A stretch of DNA of 64,000 bases, taken from assembly GCA_965277055.1 (NCBI GenBank), contig OZ255703.1, forward strand, positions 62,001 through 126,000, in the 5' to 3' direction. This stretch comes from CBDCHC01 sp965277055. Lineage in GTDB: Bacteria; Pseudomonadota; Gammaproteobacteria; PS1; Pseudothioglobaceae. Of the stretch, positions 9,125-17,582 are shown in pieces (position 1 is the stretch's first letter; every line of letters begins with the position of its first letter). The notes beneath the pieces were generated by a model. That model did no database searches and was not told the DNA's origin. It was given only the letters and a program-made list of their open reading frames with translations. The position numbers were made by a program, and so were the translations under genes.

Positions 9125-11416
9125 TTAAAGTTTACATACCCCATCTGCGCAATCGTTATCTTTATCAGTATTGGTATCAGTAGTATCATCTTTTTGCCCG
9201 TCTCTAGTAATATGATAATACAAGGTTTTAAGCCCATATTTATAGGCTTTAAGCATGTCTAATAAGAATAATTTCATTGGTACTAAATTCCCTTTAAAAT
9301 TACCTGGGTCATAGTGGGTATTGGTAGAAATAGACTGATCAATAAACTTCTGCATAATCGCACAAAGCTGTAAATACCCTTCATTATCTTTAATATCCCA
9401 CAAGAATTCATAGTTATCTTTAAACTTAAGACTTTGTGGGACTACTTGTTTTAAAATTCCATCTTTAGATTGCTTAATAGATACAAATCCACGTGGTGGC
9501 TCAATACCGTTCGTGGAGTTGGATACTTGTGAAGAACTCTCACACGGCATGAGTGCAGTCAACGTAGAGTTACGTAACCCATGCTCTACAATATCCGCTC
9601 GCAACCCTTCCCAGTCAAGGTGCAATGCTTCATTACAAAACTCATCTACTGAGTCCTTGTAGGTATCAATTGGCAAAATGCCCTGTGCATATTTTGTTTC
9701 GGCAAATAACTCAGCCTTACCAAATTCTTTAGCGAGATTATTAGATGCTTTGAGTGCATAATATTGTAATGCCTCAAACGTTTGATGAGTGAGAGCATTA
9801 CCACTGCCATCAGAATATTTCACCCCGTTTTTTGCTAGATAATATGCGAAGTTAGTGACTCCAATACCGAGTGTACGACGACGCTTACTAGAAAGCTCTG
9901 CTGCAGGGATAGGGTAATGTTGATAATCTAGTAAATTATCCAAACTTCTGACTACAATGTCAGTGATATTTTCTAATTCATCAAGACTATCTAATGCACC
10001 TAAATTCACCGCACTCAAGGTACACAAAGCAATTTCCCCAGATTCATCACTAATGTAGTCTAGTGGTTTAGTTGGCAGGGTAATTTCCATACAGAGGTTA
10101 GACTGCCTAATCGATGCTTCACTCTCGATAAAACTACTATGAGTATTAGAGTGATCAACATTTTGTAAGTAAATACGCCCAGTATTCGCACGTTCTTTCA
10201 TAAAACTACTAAAGAGTGCTCGAGCACTAATGCTTTTCTTGCGTACTGACTCATCTTGTTCATACTGTTCGTACAATTCTTTAAATCGATTCTGATCAGC
10301 AAAAAATGCTTCATATAACCCAGGGACTTCATCAGGTGAAAAAAGTGTAATAGATTTATCTTCTAAAAAACGCTGATACATCAAGCCATTAAACTGCACC
10401 CCATAATCTAACCCACGAATACGATTTTCATCCGTTCCCGTGTTATTTTTCAGAACTACCAAACTTTCAAACTCAAGGTGCCAGCAAGGGTAAAATAAGG
10501 TTGCAGCACCACCGCGGACTCCGCCTTGTGAGCAAGATTTCACCGCAGTATGAAAATGCTTATAAAATGGAATGCAACCAGTATGCATGGCTTCACCCCC
10601 ACGAATAGCACTCCCAAGGGCACGAATAGCCCCACCATTGACCCCAATTCCTGCTCGCTGAGAAACGTATTTCACAATGCTTCCACTGGTTGCGTTAATA
10701 GAGTCAAGGCTATCAGCGCATTCTATGAGCACACATGAAGAAAATTGTCTGGTTGGTGTGCGTACCCCTGCCATAATAGGTGTTGGTAAGGAAATTTTGA
10801 ATTTTGAAACAGCGTCATAGAATTTTTTGATAAATTCTAACCTGTTAGTTTCATACTTTTGAAAGAGACACATGCCCACCAACATATAGAGTTGCTGTGG
10901 ACTTTCATAAATTGCACCAGTTACACGGTTTTGCACTAAGTACTTGCCCTCAAGTTGCTCCACTGCTGCATAACTAAAGGTCATATCACGCCAATGATCA
11001 ATATAATCACCGAGTTCATTCACCTCTTCATGAGAATAATATTGAGTAATTTCTTGGTCATATACCCCTAATTCAATCATGTTGACAATATGGGTATAAA
11101 AATCAGTCGGGGTAAAGCCACTAAAGGCTTTTTTACGAAGATGAAATATTTTTAAGCGAGCGGCTAAATATTGATAATCTGGAGTATCTTCACTGATTAA
11201 ATCTGCCGCTGATTTAATCATGGTTTCATGGATTTCTGAGGTTTTAATTCCATCAAAAAATGCCAATTCAGCATTAATTTCTACCTGAGATACGCTCACA
11301 TTAAGCGGCTCACCAAAATCATTGGCTGCCCAGTGAATTACCTTATGAATTTTCTCCAGATCAATGGCCTCTTTTTTACCATTACGCTTAACTACCTTAA
11401 TGTCTTGATTTAGCAT
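9125..11416 (-). CDS. nrdA: Class Ia ribonucleoside-diphosphate reductase, alpha (catalytic) subunit
   Basis: The 763-residue protein matches the E. coli NrdA length. It has an N-terminal ATP-cone (VVKRNGKKEAIDLEKIHKVI), active-site cysteines in SSCVLIECADS, SNLCMEIT and CTLSAVNLG, and the substrate-binding motif NGIEPPRGFVSIKQSK. The C-terminus ends CADGVCKL, the mobile thiol pair that is re-reduced by thioredoxin or glutaredoxin. It makes deoxyribonucleotides for DNA synthesis. It is the first gene of nrdA-nrdB-yfaE, behind paired NrdR-type operator sites. Confidence 0.98.
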   Translation of the reverse strand: MLNQDIKVVKRNGKKEAIDLEKIHKVIHWAANDFGEPLNVSVSQVEINAELAFFDGIKTSEIHETMIKSAADLISEDTPDYQYLAARLKIFHLRKKAFSGFTPTDFYTHIVNMIELGVYDQEITQYYSHEEVNELGDYIDHWRDMTFSYAAVEQLEGKYLVQNRVTGAIYESPQQLYMLVGMCLFQKYETNRLEFIKKFYDAVSKFKISLPTPIMAGVRTPTRQFSSCVLIECADSLDSINATSGSIVKYVSQRAGIGVNGGAIRALGSAIRGGEAMHTGCIPFYKHFHTAVKSCSQGGVRGGAATLFYPCWHLEFESLVVLKNNTGTDENRIRGLDYGVQFNGLMYQRFLEDKSITLFSPDEVPGLYEAFFADQNRFKELYEQYEQDESVRKKSISARALFSSFMKERANTGRIYLQNVDHSNTHSSFIESEASIRQSNLCMEITLPTKPLDYISDESGEIALCTLSAVNLGALDSLDELENITDIVVRSLDNLLDYQHYPIPAAELSSKRRRTLGIGVTNFAYYLAKNGVKYSDGSGNALTHQTFEALQYYALKASNNLAKEFGKAELFAETKYAQGILPIDTYKDSVDEFCNEALHLDWEGLRADIVEHGLRNSTLTALMPCESSSQVSNSTNGIEPPRGFVSIKQSKDGILKQVVPQSLKFKDNYEFLWDIKDNEGYLQLCAIMQKFIDQSISTNTHYDPGNFKGNLVPMKLFLLDMLKAYKYGLKTLYYHITRDGQKDDTTDTNTDKDNDCADGVCKL

Positions 11417-11430
11417 AAAATTTACAATTT

Positions 11431-11446
11431 AACTAGATATAGTGTT
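11431..11446. promoter_or_regulatory. NrdR-type box 1 upstream of nrdA
   Basis: The 16-bp dyad AACTAGATATAGTGTT fits the NrdR box pattern (consensus close to ACACTATATATAGTGT). It lies 15 bp upstream of the nrdA start, with a second box sharing CTAGATRTAG 33 bp further upstream. NrdR is a zinc-finger/ATP-cone repressor of ribonucleotide reductase genes that binds pairs of such sites about three helical turns apart. Confidence 0.65.
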
Positions 11447-11463
11447 AAAAATGTGATTTATAT

Positions 11464-11479
11464 CACTAGATGTAGTAAT
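11464..11479. promoter_or_regulatory. NrdR-type box 2 upstream of nrdA
   Basis: CACTAGATGTAGTAAT repeats the core CTAGATRTAG of box 1 at a 33-bp offset, on the same face of the helix. The pair spans the likely nrdA promoter, so the repressor would block transcription initiation. Confidence 0.6.
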
Positions 11480-11590
11480 TATACAAATTTTTTAGATGAT
11501 AAAAACATATTTTCAAAGGTATTTTTTACCTCTATCGCAAAGATACGATACTACTTATATATTCAGTATTTACTAATATAGATTAGATGA

Positions 11591-13549
11591 TTATAGTGGG
11601 TCAATATCAATAAAAAATCTGACTTTATGAGGAAGTTTTGGCTGATGAGCTAGCAAAGTATGGAGCGCATGATGTAATACTGAAAATGAATCGCTAAATA
11701 TATTAATTTCATAATAATAATGATTCGCTTTTTTATATATTGCCCCTTCAGTGACTAAAGAAACTAGAATATTTAGTTGCAAACTATCTAATAATTCTTT
11801 TACCTTAATTAAATATTGCCGAGCAGTATCTGCCACTGGTGCGTTTGCCACTAGTAAAGCTCTACTACTAAATGGTGGCATTAATGCTTTCTTGCGCTGA
11901 GTAAGTAATTTTTTGACAAATAATGAGTAGTTATGATGTTTAACATATTGAAATAATTCATTATTTGGGTAACGAGTTTGAATTAGTACTCGTGGAGTAT
12001 CTGCCTCAAAGGAACGTCCTGCTCGTCCAGTTACCTGAATGAGTAATTGCATTAATTCCTCAGTAGCTCTAAAGTTATAGCTCAGTAAGCCATAATCAAC
12101 ATCAAGCACACCAACTAAATTAATATTTTTAAAATCATGTCCTTTAGCAAGTATTTGTGTGCCAATAATAATGCATTCTTTCCCTGAAGAAATACGCTCT
12201 AACTTGTGCTTAAATTGAGTTTTGTTGGTATTGGTATCACTATCTATACGAATAATATCTGTATTTTTAAAGGTTGCAATTAATTGCTCCTCTATACGCT
12301 GGGTACCATAACCGAGCATGGTCATAGTCGGCTCACCACATTCACTACAATGCTGAGTAACAGAGTAACGTGCCCCGCATTCATGACACTTTAGCGAATG
12401 TGAATCAAGGTGATAGACTAATTCAATATCACAATGGGTACACATTGCTTTGGCTCCGCAGGAAGTACAATAATATAGTGGAGCATACCCTCTTCTATTA
12501 ATAAACAACATCACTTGTTTATGACTAGAAAGTTCTGCTTTAATGGCTTCTGTGAGCTCTAGGGACAATATAGCCTGCTCTGTAGAGATGTTAATAATTT
12601 CAACTTCTGGTAGTGTATTACCGATGCGCTCTTCTAGAGTAATTCTAGTAATTTTGCCATCTATTAATGACTTTAAAATATCCGTTGACGGGGTAGCACT
12701 CCCACATACAATAGGAATATCCCACTGTTTAGCTAGGACAAAAGCCATATGCTTAGCATTATATCGAGGAGCAGAATGTTGCTTATAAGAGGTGTCGTGT
12801 TCTTCATCAATAACAATCAGCCCTAAGTCTTTAAAATTACACCATAATGCACTTCTAGTGCCTAAGATAATATCACACTTTCCCCGTTGTGCTTGGATGA
12901 AACTTTTAAGTTGTTGCTTGGGAGTAAGTCCAGAATGTACGGTAGCTACTACATACCCCAAACGCTTTGAAAAACGACTAATCATTTGCGGAGTAAGTCC
13001 AATTTCTGGTACCAAAACTAATACTTGTTTGCCTGATTCTATTACTTTTTGAGCAAGCTCTAAATATACTTCTGTTTTGCCACTTCCTGTTACTCCGTGA
13101 AGCAAGTATCCATGATACTCCCCAAGAGATTGGGCTATTTGATCTACCGCTTGTTGTTGTTCACTACGTAAGGTCAGAGGATCTAACTCAGATGGCTTCC
13201 CTGTTGAAGAAGGCAGTGTTGGGATGGAAATAGGTTTTTTTAAAGCATTTGGCAAAGCAGCAAATACTAACTCTCCTATAGGCTGTAAATAATATTCTGC
13301 AGCAAAGTTAATACTTGCTCTTAAATGCTCTGTAAATAACGAAGTGTCATCTAAAACATTAATAATTTCTTTAACCGTGTAGGTCATATCTGCAAAAGAG
13401 GTGGACTCATAACTCCACACTACCCCAACCACTTCACGGTGAGCAAAGTGCACCACTACTCTGCATCCAAGTGGAATCTGCTCATGCCATACATAAGAAA
13501 ATGTTTGATAGAGCGGTGTTTTGATTGCTATGTTATGAATATACACCAA
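11591..13549 (-). CDS. priA: Primosomal replication protein N' (replication restart helicase)
   Basis: PriA reloads the replisome at stalled forks. The 652-residue protein is somewhat shorter than the 732 of E. coli. It has Walker A GVTGSGKTEVYLEL, a DEEH box (VIDEEHDTSYKQ) followed by the PRYNAKHMA aromatic-rich loop, and a zinc region with paired cysteines (CTSCGAKAMCTHC, CHECG, HCSECG). Motif VI reads QVTGRAGR. The N-terminal 3'-end-binding domain starts MVYIHNIAIKTPLYQTFSY. The gene is divergent from ybeY, 101 bp apart. Confidence 0.97.
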   Translation of the reverse strand: MVYIHNIAIKTPLYQTFSYVWHEQIPLGCRVVVHFAHREVVGVVWSYESTSFADMTYTVKEIINVLDDTSLFTEHLRASINFAAEYYLQPIGELVFAALPNALKKPISIPTLPSSTGKPSELDPLTLRSEQQQAVDQIAQSLGEYHGYLLHGVTGSGKTEVYLELAQKVIESGKQVLVLVPEIGLTPQMISRFSKRLGYVVATVHSGLTPKQQLKSFIQAQRGKCDIILGTRSALWCNFKDLGLIVIDEEHDTSYKQHSAPRYNAKHMAFVLAKQWDIPIVCGSATPSTDILKSLIDGKITRITLEERIGNTLPEVEIINISTEQAILSLELTEAIKAELSSHKQVMLFINRRGYAPLYYCTSCGAKAMCTHCDIELVYHLDSHSLKCHECGARYSVTQHCSECGEPTMTMLGYGTQRIEEQLIATFKNTDIIRIDSDTNTNKTQFKHKLERISSGKECIIIGTQILAKGHDFKNINLVGVLDVDYGLLSYNFRATEELMQLLIQVTGRAGRSFEADTPRVLIQTRYPNNELFQYVKHHNYSLFVKKLLTQRKKALMPPFSSRALLVANAPVADTARQYLIKVKELLDSLQLNILVSLVTEGAIYKKANHYYYEINIFSDSFSVLHHALHTLLAHQPKLPHKVRFFIDIDPL

Positions 13550-13650
13550 TACTGACTAAATAGAAGATGAGTAATTTATAATTATGCTAAAGTATTTTAG
13601 ATATAAAGTACTCTGCAAATTGTTAATTTATAGTCAATACAACAAAGAAC

Positions 13651-14109
13651 ATGATTACTCTGCAAAATACAACCCCACATGCACAATTAGACACTCTGTG
13701 TTCTGAGCTTGCTACCTCTTTGATTGAACAAATTCGCAACCAAATTAATAATTCATTGTTAATAAGTGATTCTGAGCTATTACTTCGATTAGTAGATGAA
13801 GAGGAAATCACTGCACTCAATGCACAATTTAGCAACAAAAATTCTGCTACCAACGTACTGTCATTTCCTGATACACTACCACATGAGATTAGTCCTTCTC
13901 TGGGGGATATTGTAATTTGTATAGACGTAGTAACAAAAGAGGCAACTCAGCAACAAAAAGTATTTGAGCATCATCTTACGCATATTATTCTGCATGGTAT
14001 TCTGCACCTTTTAGGGTATGATCATATCACAGAAGCTGATGCTATAGAAATGGAGGATCTAGAAATCAAAATACTGCAGCAAATACATATTCCTAATCCC
14101 TACTCATAA
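13651..14109 (+). CDS. ybeY: Endoribonuclease YbeY (rRNA maturation)
   Basis: This 152-residue protein carries the zinc-binding signature HGILHLLGYDH, with the three histidines that define the UPF0054/YbeY family. YbeY is a metallo-RNase acting in 16S rRNA 3'-end maturation and 70S quality control. It is followed 28 bp later by the deacetylase-like gene in the same direction, so the two may share a transcript. The usual ybeZ partner is not present beside it. Confidence 0.95.
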   Translation: MITLQNTTPHAQLDTLCSELATSLIEQIRNQINNSLLISDSELLLRLVDEEEITALNAQFSNKNSATNVLSFPDTLPHEISPSLGDIVICIDVVTKEATQQQKVFEHHLTHIILHGILHLLGYDHITEADAIEMEDLEIKILQQIHIPNPYS

Positions 14110-14137
14110 CTCTTACCTAGCCATTACACCGAGCTTT

Positions 14138-15127
14138 ATGACTTATCACCGCCTTACTATTCGTTCACTATTGCTGAGTATTCTTTTTGCTATAAACATA
14201 CCTGCATATTGCTGTGCTGTGCTGGTATATCATCATTTTGATACTACTACCCCTCCCTCTACCAGTATAGATCCTAAGTTATTTGAGCAGCATCTAGAGT
14301 ATCTTGATTCACATAACTTTAGTGTGTTGAGCGTCAAAGAATTAATATATCGCTTAAACACCCAAACCCCTCTTCCAGATAAATGCGCTGTACTTACTAC
14401 AGATGATGCCTATATTTCTATTTATACTCATGCCTATCCACTCTTGCAACAATACAATATGCCAATGAGTGTATTTGTGGCAACTGATGTAATAGATAAA
14501 CAATATGGTGCGTATCTCACATATAAGGAAATGAAACAAATGCAACCACTTGTGAGTTTTTATAATCATTCTAAAGATCATGCCTATTTACACACCCTTA
14601 GTAAAGAGGAGGTCAAGAATAATATTACTCATGCCGAGAATAGATTGCGTAATGAGCTCGGAGTCACTGAAAAAATATTTGCCTATCCATATGGGGAATA
14701 TAGCAAAGATACCATAGCAGTCCTTAAAGATCTTGGATACGTAGCATTTGCCCAGCATTCAGGGGCTATTGGTCTTGGGAGTAATCGGTATGCCCTCCCT
14801 CGTTTTCCAATGACAAACGTCTATGGCAAAATGTCAAGTTTCAAAACCAAGGTGCATACCCTAGCACTCCCACTACAGAGTGCGACCGAACATCATATCA
14901 CCGCAGATAACCCACCAACGTTGACTCTTGAAACCCAGTCAAATATTAAGTTGAATTGTTTTGTGAACGGGTTACCAATTGAAAATATTACTCGCTCACA
15001 ACATACCTATACTATTACTGCTTCAGCACCACTTCCTTTAGGACGAAATAAATATAACTGCACGGCTGCCTCGGGGCAAAAAGACAGGTTTTATTGGTAT
15101 TCACACCAATGGCTCATTAGGGAATAA
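14138..15127 (+). CDS. Secreted polysaccharide deacetylase-family protein
   Basis: This 329-residue protein has an N-terminal hydrophobic signal segment, then a NodB-type domain: VLVYHHF at the start, TTDDAYIS in place of the usual TFDDGY, and NHSKDHAYL as the metal-binding H-x3-H motif. The later FAYPYGEYS matches the PxG motif of the family. The C-terminal ~90 residues form a separate region that I do not recognise. It would act on a periplasmic or surface glycan. Gly to Ala in the first motif still leaves both aspartates. The gene ends just before a strong terminator. Confidence 0.8.
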   Translation: MTYHRLTIRSLLLSILFAINIPAYCCAVLVYHHFDTTTPPSTSIDPKLFEQHLEYLDSHNFSVLSVKELIYRLNTQTPLPDKCAVLTTDDAYISIYTHAYPLLQQYNMPMSVFVATDVIDKQYGAYLTYKEMKQMQPLVSFYNHSKDHAYLHTLSKEEVKNNITHAENRLRNELGVTEKIFAYPYGEYSKDTIAVLKDLGYVAFAQHSGAIGLGSNRYALPRFPMTNVYGKMSSFKTKVHTLALPLQSATEHHITADNPPTLTLETQSNIKLNCFVNGLPIENITRSQHTYTITASAPLPLGRNKYNCTAASGQKDRFYWYSHQWLIRE

Positions 15128-15153
15128 TTAGTCCAAATATCTTCCAAATACAC

Positions 15154-15182
15154 AAAGCCCTAGGACTTCCTAGGGCTTTTTT
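15154..15182. terminator. Bidirectional intrinsic terminator
   Basis: An 11-bp perfect stem (15154-15164 with 15169-15179, core GCCCTAGG/CCTAGGGC) closes a 4-base loop and is flanked by A-runs and T-runs. It separates the rightward ybeY-deacetylase pair from the leftward globule-like gene and can serve both. Confidence 0.88.
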
Positions 15183-15199
15183 GTCTTGGTGACCAGTAA

Positions 15200-15643
15200 T
15201 TACTTAGTAGTAGATGCTGGTACTTGATTTACATTGCCGTAAGGATTACCGTATGGAGAATTCATTGGTGGCATATATGGGTTATAATAATTTCTTGGAA
15301 CGTTCATGTTTGGCATATACCCTCTGTTGTATGTGTTGTAATAAGGGTTATACCCTCTGTTGTATGGATGGTAGTAAGGGTTATATCCTCTGTTGTATGG
15401 ATGGTAGTAAGGGTTATATCCTCTGTTGTAGTAGTTACCATAGCCATAATCATTTCCAGTGAATTCATCAAAGAAATTTTCCATTTCTGTTGAATAAAAT
15501 TCTGGATCAGTGAATTCATATGGATTAAACCCGAAGATACCATTATCTTCCACACCCCATGGGTTGTTATAATCATTGTTATTAAAAAATGCAAACGCGT
15601 TCATACTGAGCGTTACCAGAACTAATGTGATAAATTGTTTCAT
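15200..15643 (-). CDS. Secreted Asn/Tyr/Gly/Pro-rich repeat protein, sulfur globule protein-like
   Basis: This 147-residue protein has a clear signal peptide (about residues 1-18, ending MNAFA). The mature part is dominated by Asn, Tyr, Gly and Pro, with tandem 11-residue units of the type YNRGYNPYYHP in the middle. Such composition and export signal resemble the sulfur globule envelope proteins of purple sulfur bacteria, which coat periplasmic sulfur deposits. A ribosome site (GGAG) sits upstream of the ATG at 15643. The assignment rests on composition plus the sulfur-oxidising gene context, so other structural or surface proteins of low complexity remain possible. Confidence 0.6.
   Translation of the reverse strand: MKQFITLVLVTLSMNAFAFFNNNDYNNPWGVEDNGIFGFNPYEFTDPEFYSTEMENFFDEFTGNDYGYGNYYNRGYNPYYHPYNRGYNPYYHPYNRGYNPYYNTYNRGYMPNMNVPRNYYNPYMPPMNSPYGNPYGNVNQVPASTTK
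15320..15430 (-). repeat. 33-bp tandem repeats inside the globule-like gene
   Basis: Units start near 15320, 15353 and 15386, with a partial unit from 15419. Each is 33 bp (11 codons), and units two and three are nearly identical at DNA level. This suggests recent expansion by slippage or unequal recombination. Confidence 0.85.
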
Positions 15644-15771
15644 TGAAATGCTCCAAAAAAAAGTGATGTAAATTATATCTAAATCTCAGATATATCTTAA
15701 ATATTAGAATTTTCTAATAGAGATATTATAATGAGATATTACGAAAAAATCAACTATATAATAAATGGGTA

Positions 15772-16650
15772 TTATTTAATGCGCCCGATACGCCCTAAGT
15801 TAAAGCCTTCATCGTAATTCATCCAGACAAATTTCGCTTTTCCAAGAATATATTCGTCAGGCACAAACCCCCAAAATCTACTATCAGAACTATTACGACG
15901 ATTATCTCCCATTACAAAATAATGACCCTCGGGAACTACTAGCCTTGCAGGTTGCGAAAACAAGCTCGGGTGCTTCAAAATGGTATATCCCTCTTCATTA
16001 TTTTGCTCAAGTACAATATCATACCCATTTTCTTTATTGGCAGAACGTTTATCTGATTGATAGGTTCCCATAGGAATATGAGTAACTTGTTCGCCATTTA
16101 TAGTCAGCGTGTCATTAGCATATTCGATAACATCACCAGGAATACCAATAACGCGCTTAATAAAATCTATGCCTTTATACTCTGGAATATTTTCATAATT
16201 CGGATAACGAAACACAACTGGATCACCTCTCTTGACCTCTCCTAATGGCAAAAGTACAGTATTAGTCAGTGGTAAGCGTAAGCCATAACTCATTTTATTC
16301 ACAAATACAAAATCTCCAGTTAAAAGCGTAGGCATCATTGAATTTGATGGAATGCGAAATGGCTCAGCAATAAATCCTCTTAATAAAAATACCAGTAGCA
16401 ACACTGGGAATAACTCCGCACTTAAACGTACTATAAATGGCTTATGTGCAATACTTACAGACTTATTAAATTTGCCATATATAAGGAAATGAAGCCAGCT
16501 TTTTTTGGGTACTTGTGAGTTCTCAGAAGGTGCTACAGATTTGCCAAAATAGGCATCATAGATCAATATACATAAGAACAATACAATAAAAATTGCAAGA
16601 TAGGATACAACATCCCACGCAAAAAACCCGTCAGCATGTTCTAAAGTCAT
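15772..16650 (-). CDS. lepB: Signal peptidase I
   Basis: LepB cleaves signal peptides of exported proteins at the outer face of the inner membrane. The 292-residue protein has an N-terminal membrane segment (about 12-32) and a second one before the catalytic domain. The Ser box is PSNSMMPTLL, the Lys box KRVIGIPGDVIEY, and the C-terminal box GDNRRNSSDSRFWGFVP. All catalytic features are present. It is divergent from the DsrC-family gene, with 65 bp between the starts. Confidence 0.97.
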   Translation of the reverse strand: MTLEHADGFFAWDVVSYLAIFIVLFLCILIYDAYFGKSVAPSENSQVPKKSWLHFLIYGKFNKSVSIAHKPFIVRLSAELFPVLLLVFLLRGFIAEPFRIPSNSMMPTLLTGDFVFVNKMSYGLRLPLTNTVLLPLGEVKRGDPVVFRYPNYENIPEYKGIDFIKRVIGIPGDVIEYANDTLTINGEQVTHIPMGTYQSDKRSANKENGYDIVLEQNNEEGYTILKHPSLFSQPARLVVPEGHYFVMGDNRRNSSDSRFWGFVPDEYILGKAKFVWMNYDEGFNLGRIGRIK

Positions 16651-16715
16651 CTAAAAAATATGGTAAATTGAGAATGGGTATTATATAATAGTCAATTTGC
16701 TTTTATGGAGGAAAA

Positions 16716-17042
16716 ATGGCATTAGTTGATTTAGAAAGAGACAGTAATGGATACCTAGCAGACTTAAACGACTGGAATGAAGACATTGCTCATGAAATCG
16801 CTACTGAAGAAGGAATTGAATTAACTGCTGAAAGTTTTAAGGTTATCAATTTTCTAAGAGACGAATTTATCAATAATAACGGAAACCAACCTAACGAACG
16901 TAACATGGTTAAAGGTCTCAAAGATGATTGGGAAGGTAAATTAGATACCAAAGTACTCTATACCCTATTCCCTAAAGGACCTGCAAAACAAGCAGGTAAA
17001 TGTGCAGGATTACCAGAAACTAAAAGAAAAGGCGGTTACTAA
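16716..17042 (+). CDS. DsrC/TusE-family protein lacking the redox cysteines (RspA-like)
   Basis: This 108-residue protein follows the DsrC pattern: DLERDSNGYLADLNDW, then VINFLRDEF, LYTLFPKGPAKQAG and AGLP. In DsrC and TusE the reactive cysteine is the penultimate residue, and DsrC has a second about 11 residues upstream. Here the tail runs AGLPETKRKGGY with no cysteine. The only Cys (96) is two positions off the CysB place. Such homologues have been grouped as RspA, proposed to be regulatory. It has a strong ribosome site (GGAGG, 16707-16711) and its own terminator, so it is probably well expressed and monocistronic. Confidence 0.85.
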   Translation: MALVDLERDSNGYLADLNDWNEDIAHEIATEEGIELTAESFKVINFLRDEFINNNGNQPNERNMVKGLKDDWEGKLDTKVLYTLFPKGPAKQAGKCAGLPETKRKGGY

Positions 17043-17051
17043 CCAACTGCT

Positions 17052-17079
17052 AAAAGCACTTCTTTAGAAGTGCTTTTTT
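17052..17079 (+). terminator. Intrinsic terminator after the DsrC-family gene
   Basis: Stem AAAAGCACTTC (17052-17062) pairs with GAAGTGCTTTT (17067-17077) around loop TTTA and is followed by a T-run. It cuts off transcription of the DsrC-like gene. Confidence 0.9.
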
Positions 17080-17114
17080 CTTTCCCTCACACTCATTTTT
17101 TTTTCACTCCCACT

Positions 17115-17582
17115 ATGTTGAAACGACTGATAGAATTCTTACAAAATAATTTTCCCAACACGAATATAGAGGATTATCTTGATGCAAAGTACATCCAACT
17201 AGAAAATGACCAACTCAAAAAAATAGCAGAGGCTATTGCGTCAGGGGAGCTTGAAATTAAAAATGCCTCTAATTGTACTGCTGATAACTTTATTTTTCAT
17301 TTTGGTTCCACACTCATTTTAGTAAAAAAATCTACTCAGTCTGACTTTGTTTATGACTGTGAACTCGCATGGGAAACTGATTTTCAAGCAATTTATTCTG
17401 CACGTGATAAAGTAAAAGGATTTTATTTCATCAAATTTAGCTTTGATGATAGCTATGCTACTACATTATTTGAAACTGATAAACGTGAAGAAAACCAAGT
17501 GCGCAACGAAAACCAAGAAAGTGAACTTATTGCTAAAATTATGCCTGTGTTAAAAGGGTTTATGTCTGCTATCAGTGAGTAG
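17115..17582 (+). CDS. Hypothetical protein between the DsrC-like gene and uppS
   Basis: I do not recognise this 155-residue protein. It starts MLKRLIEFLQ; a longer in-frame start at 17070 would begin inside the terminator stem, so I chose the ATG at 17115. It has no signal peptide or membrane segment and ends in a charged, helix-prone stretch (DKREENQVRNENQE) followed by a short hydrophobic helix. Its last 8 bases overlap the GTG start of uppS, suggesting translational coupling with isoprenoid carrier synthesis. No clear ribosome site is seen. Confidence 0.65.
   Translation: MLKRLIEFLQNNFPNTNIEDYLDAKYIQLENDQLKKIAEAIASGELEIKNASNCTADNFIFHFGSTLILVKKSTQSDFVYDCELAWETDFQAIYSARDKVKGFYFIKFSFDDSYATTLFETDKREENQVRNENQESELIAKIMPVLKGFMSAISE

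Noticed and set aside
15320..15430. CRISPR-like array
   Set aside because: The regular 33-bp units are contiguous, have no unique spacers and are codon-phased inside a gene. They are coding tandem repeats. No cas genes or true arrays were seen in the window.
15304..15594. Alternative-frame open reading frames across the 33-bp repeats, rich in Thr/Ile or Cys/Gly
   Set aside because: They are open only because the 33-bp repeat is a multiple of three and lacks stops in several frames. The signal peptide and ribosome site support only the minus-strand globule-like frame.
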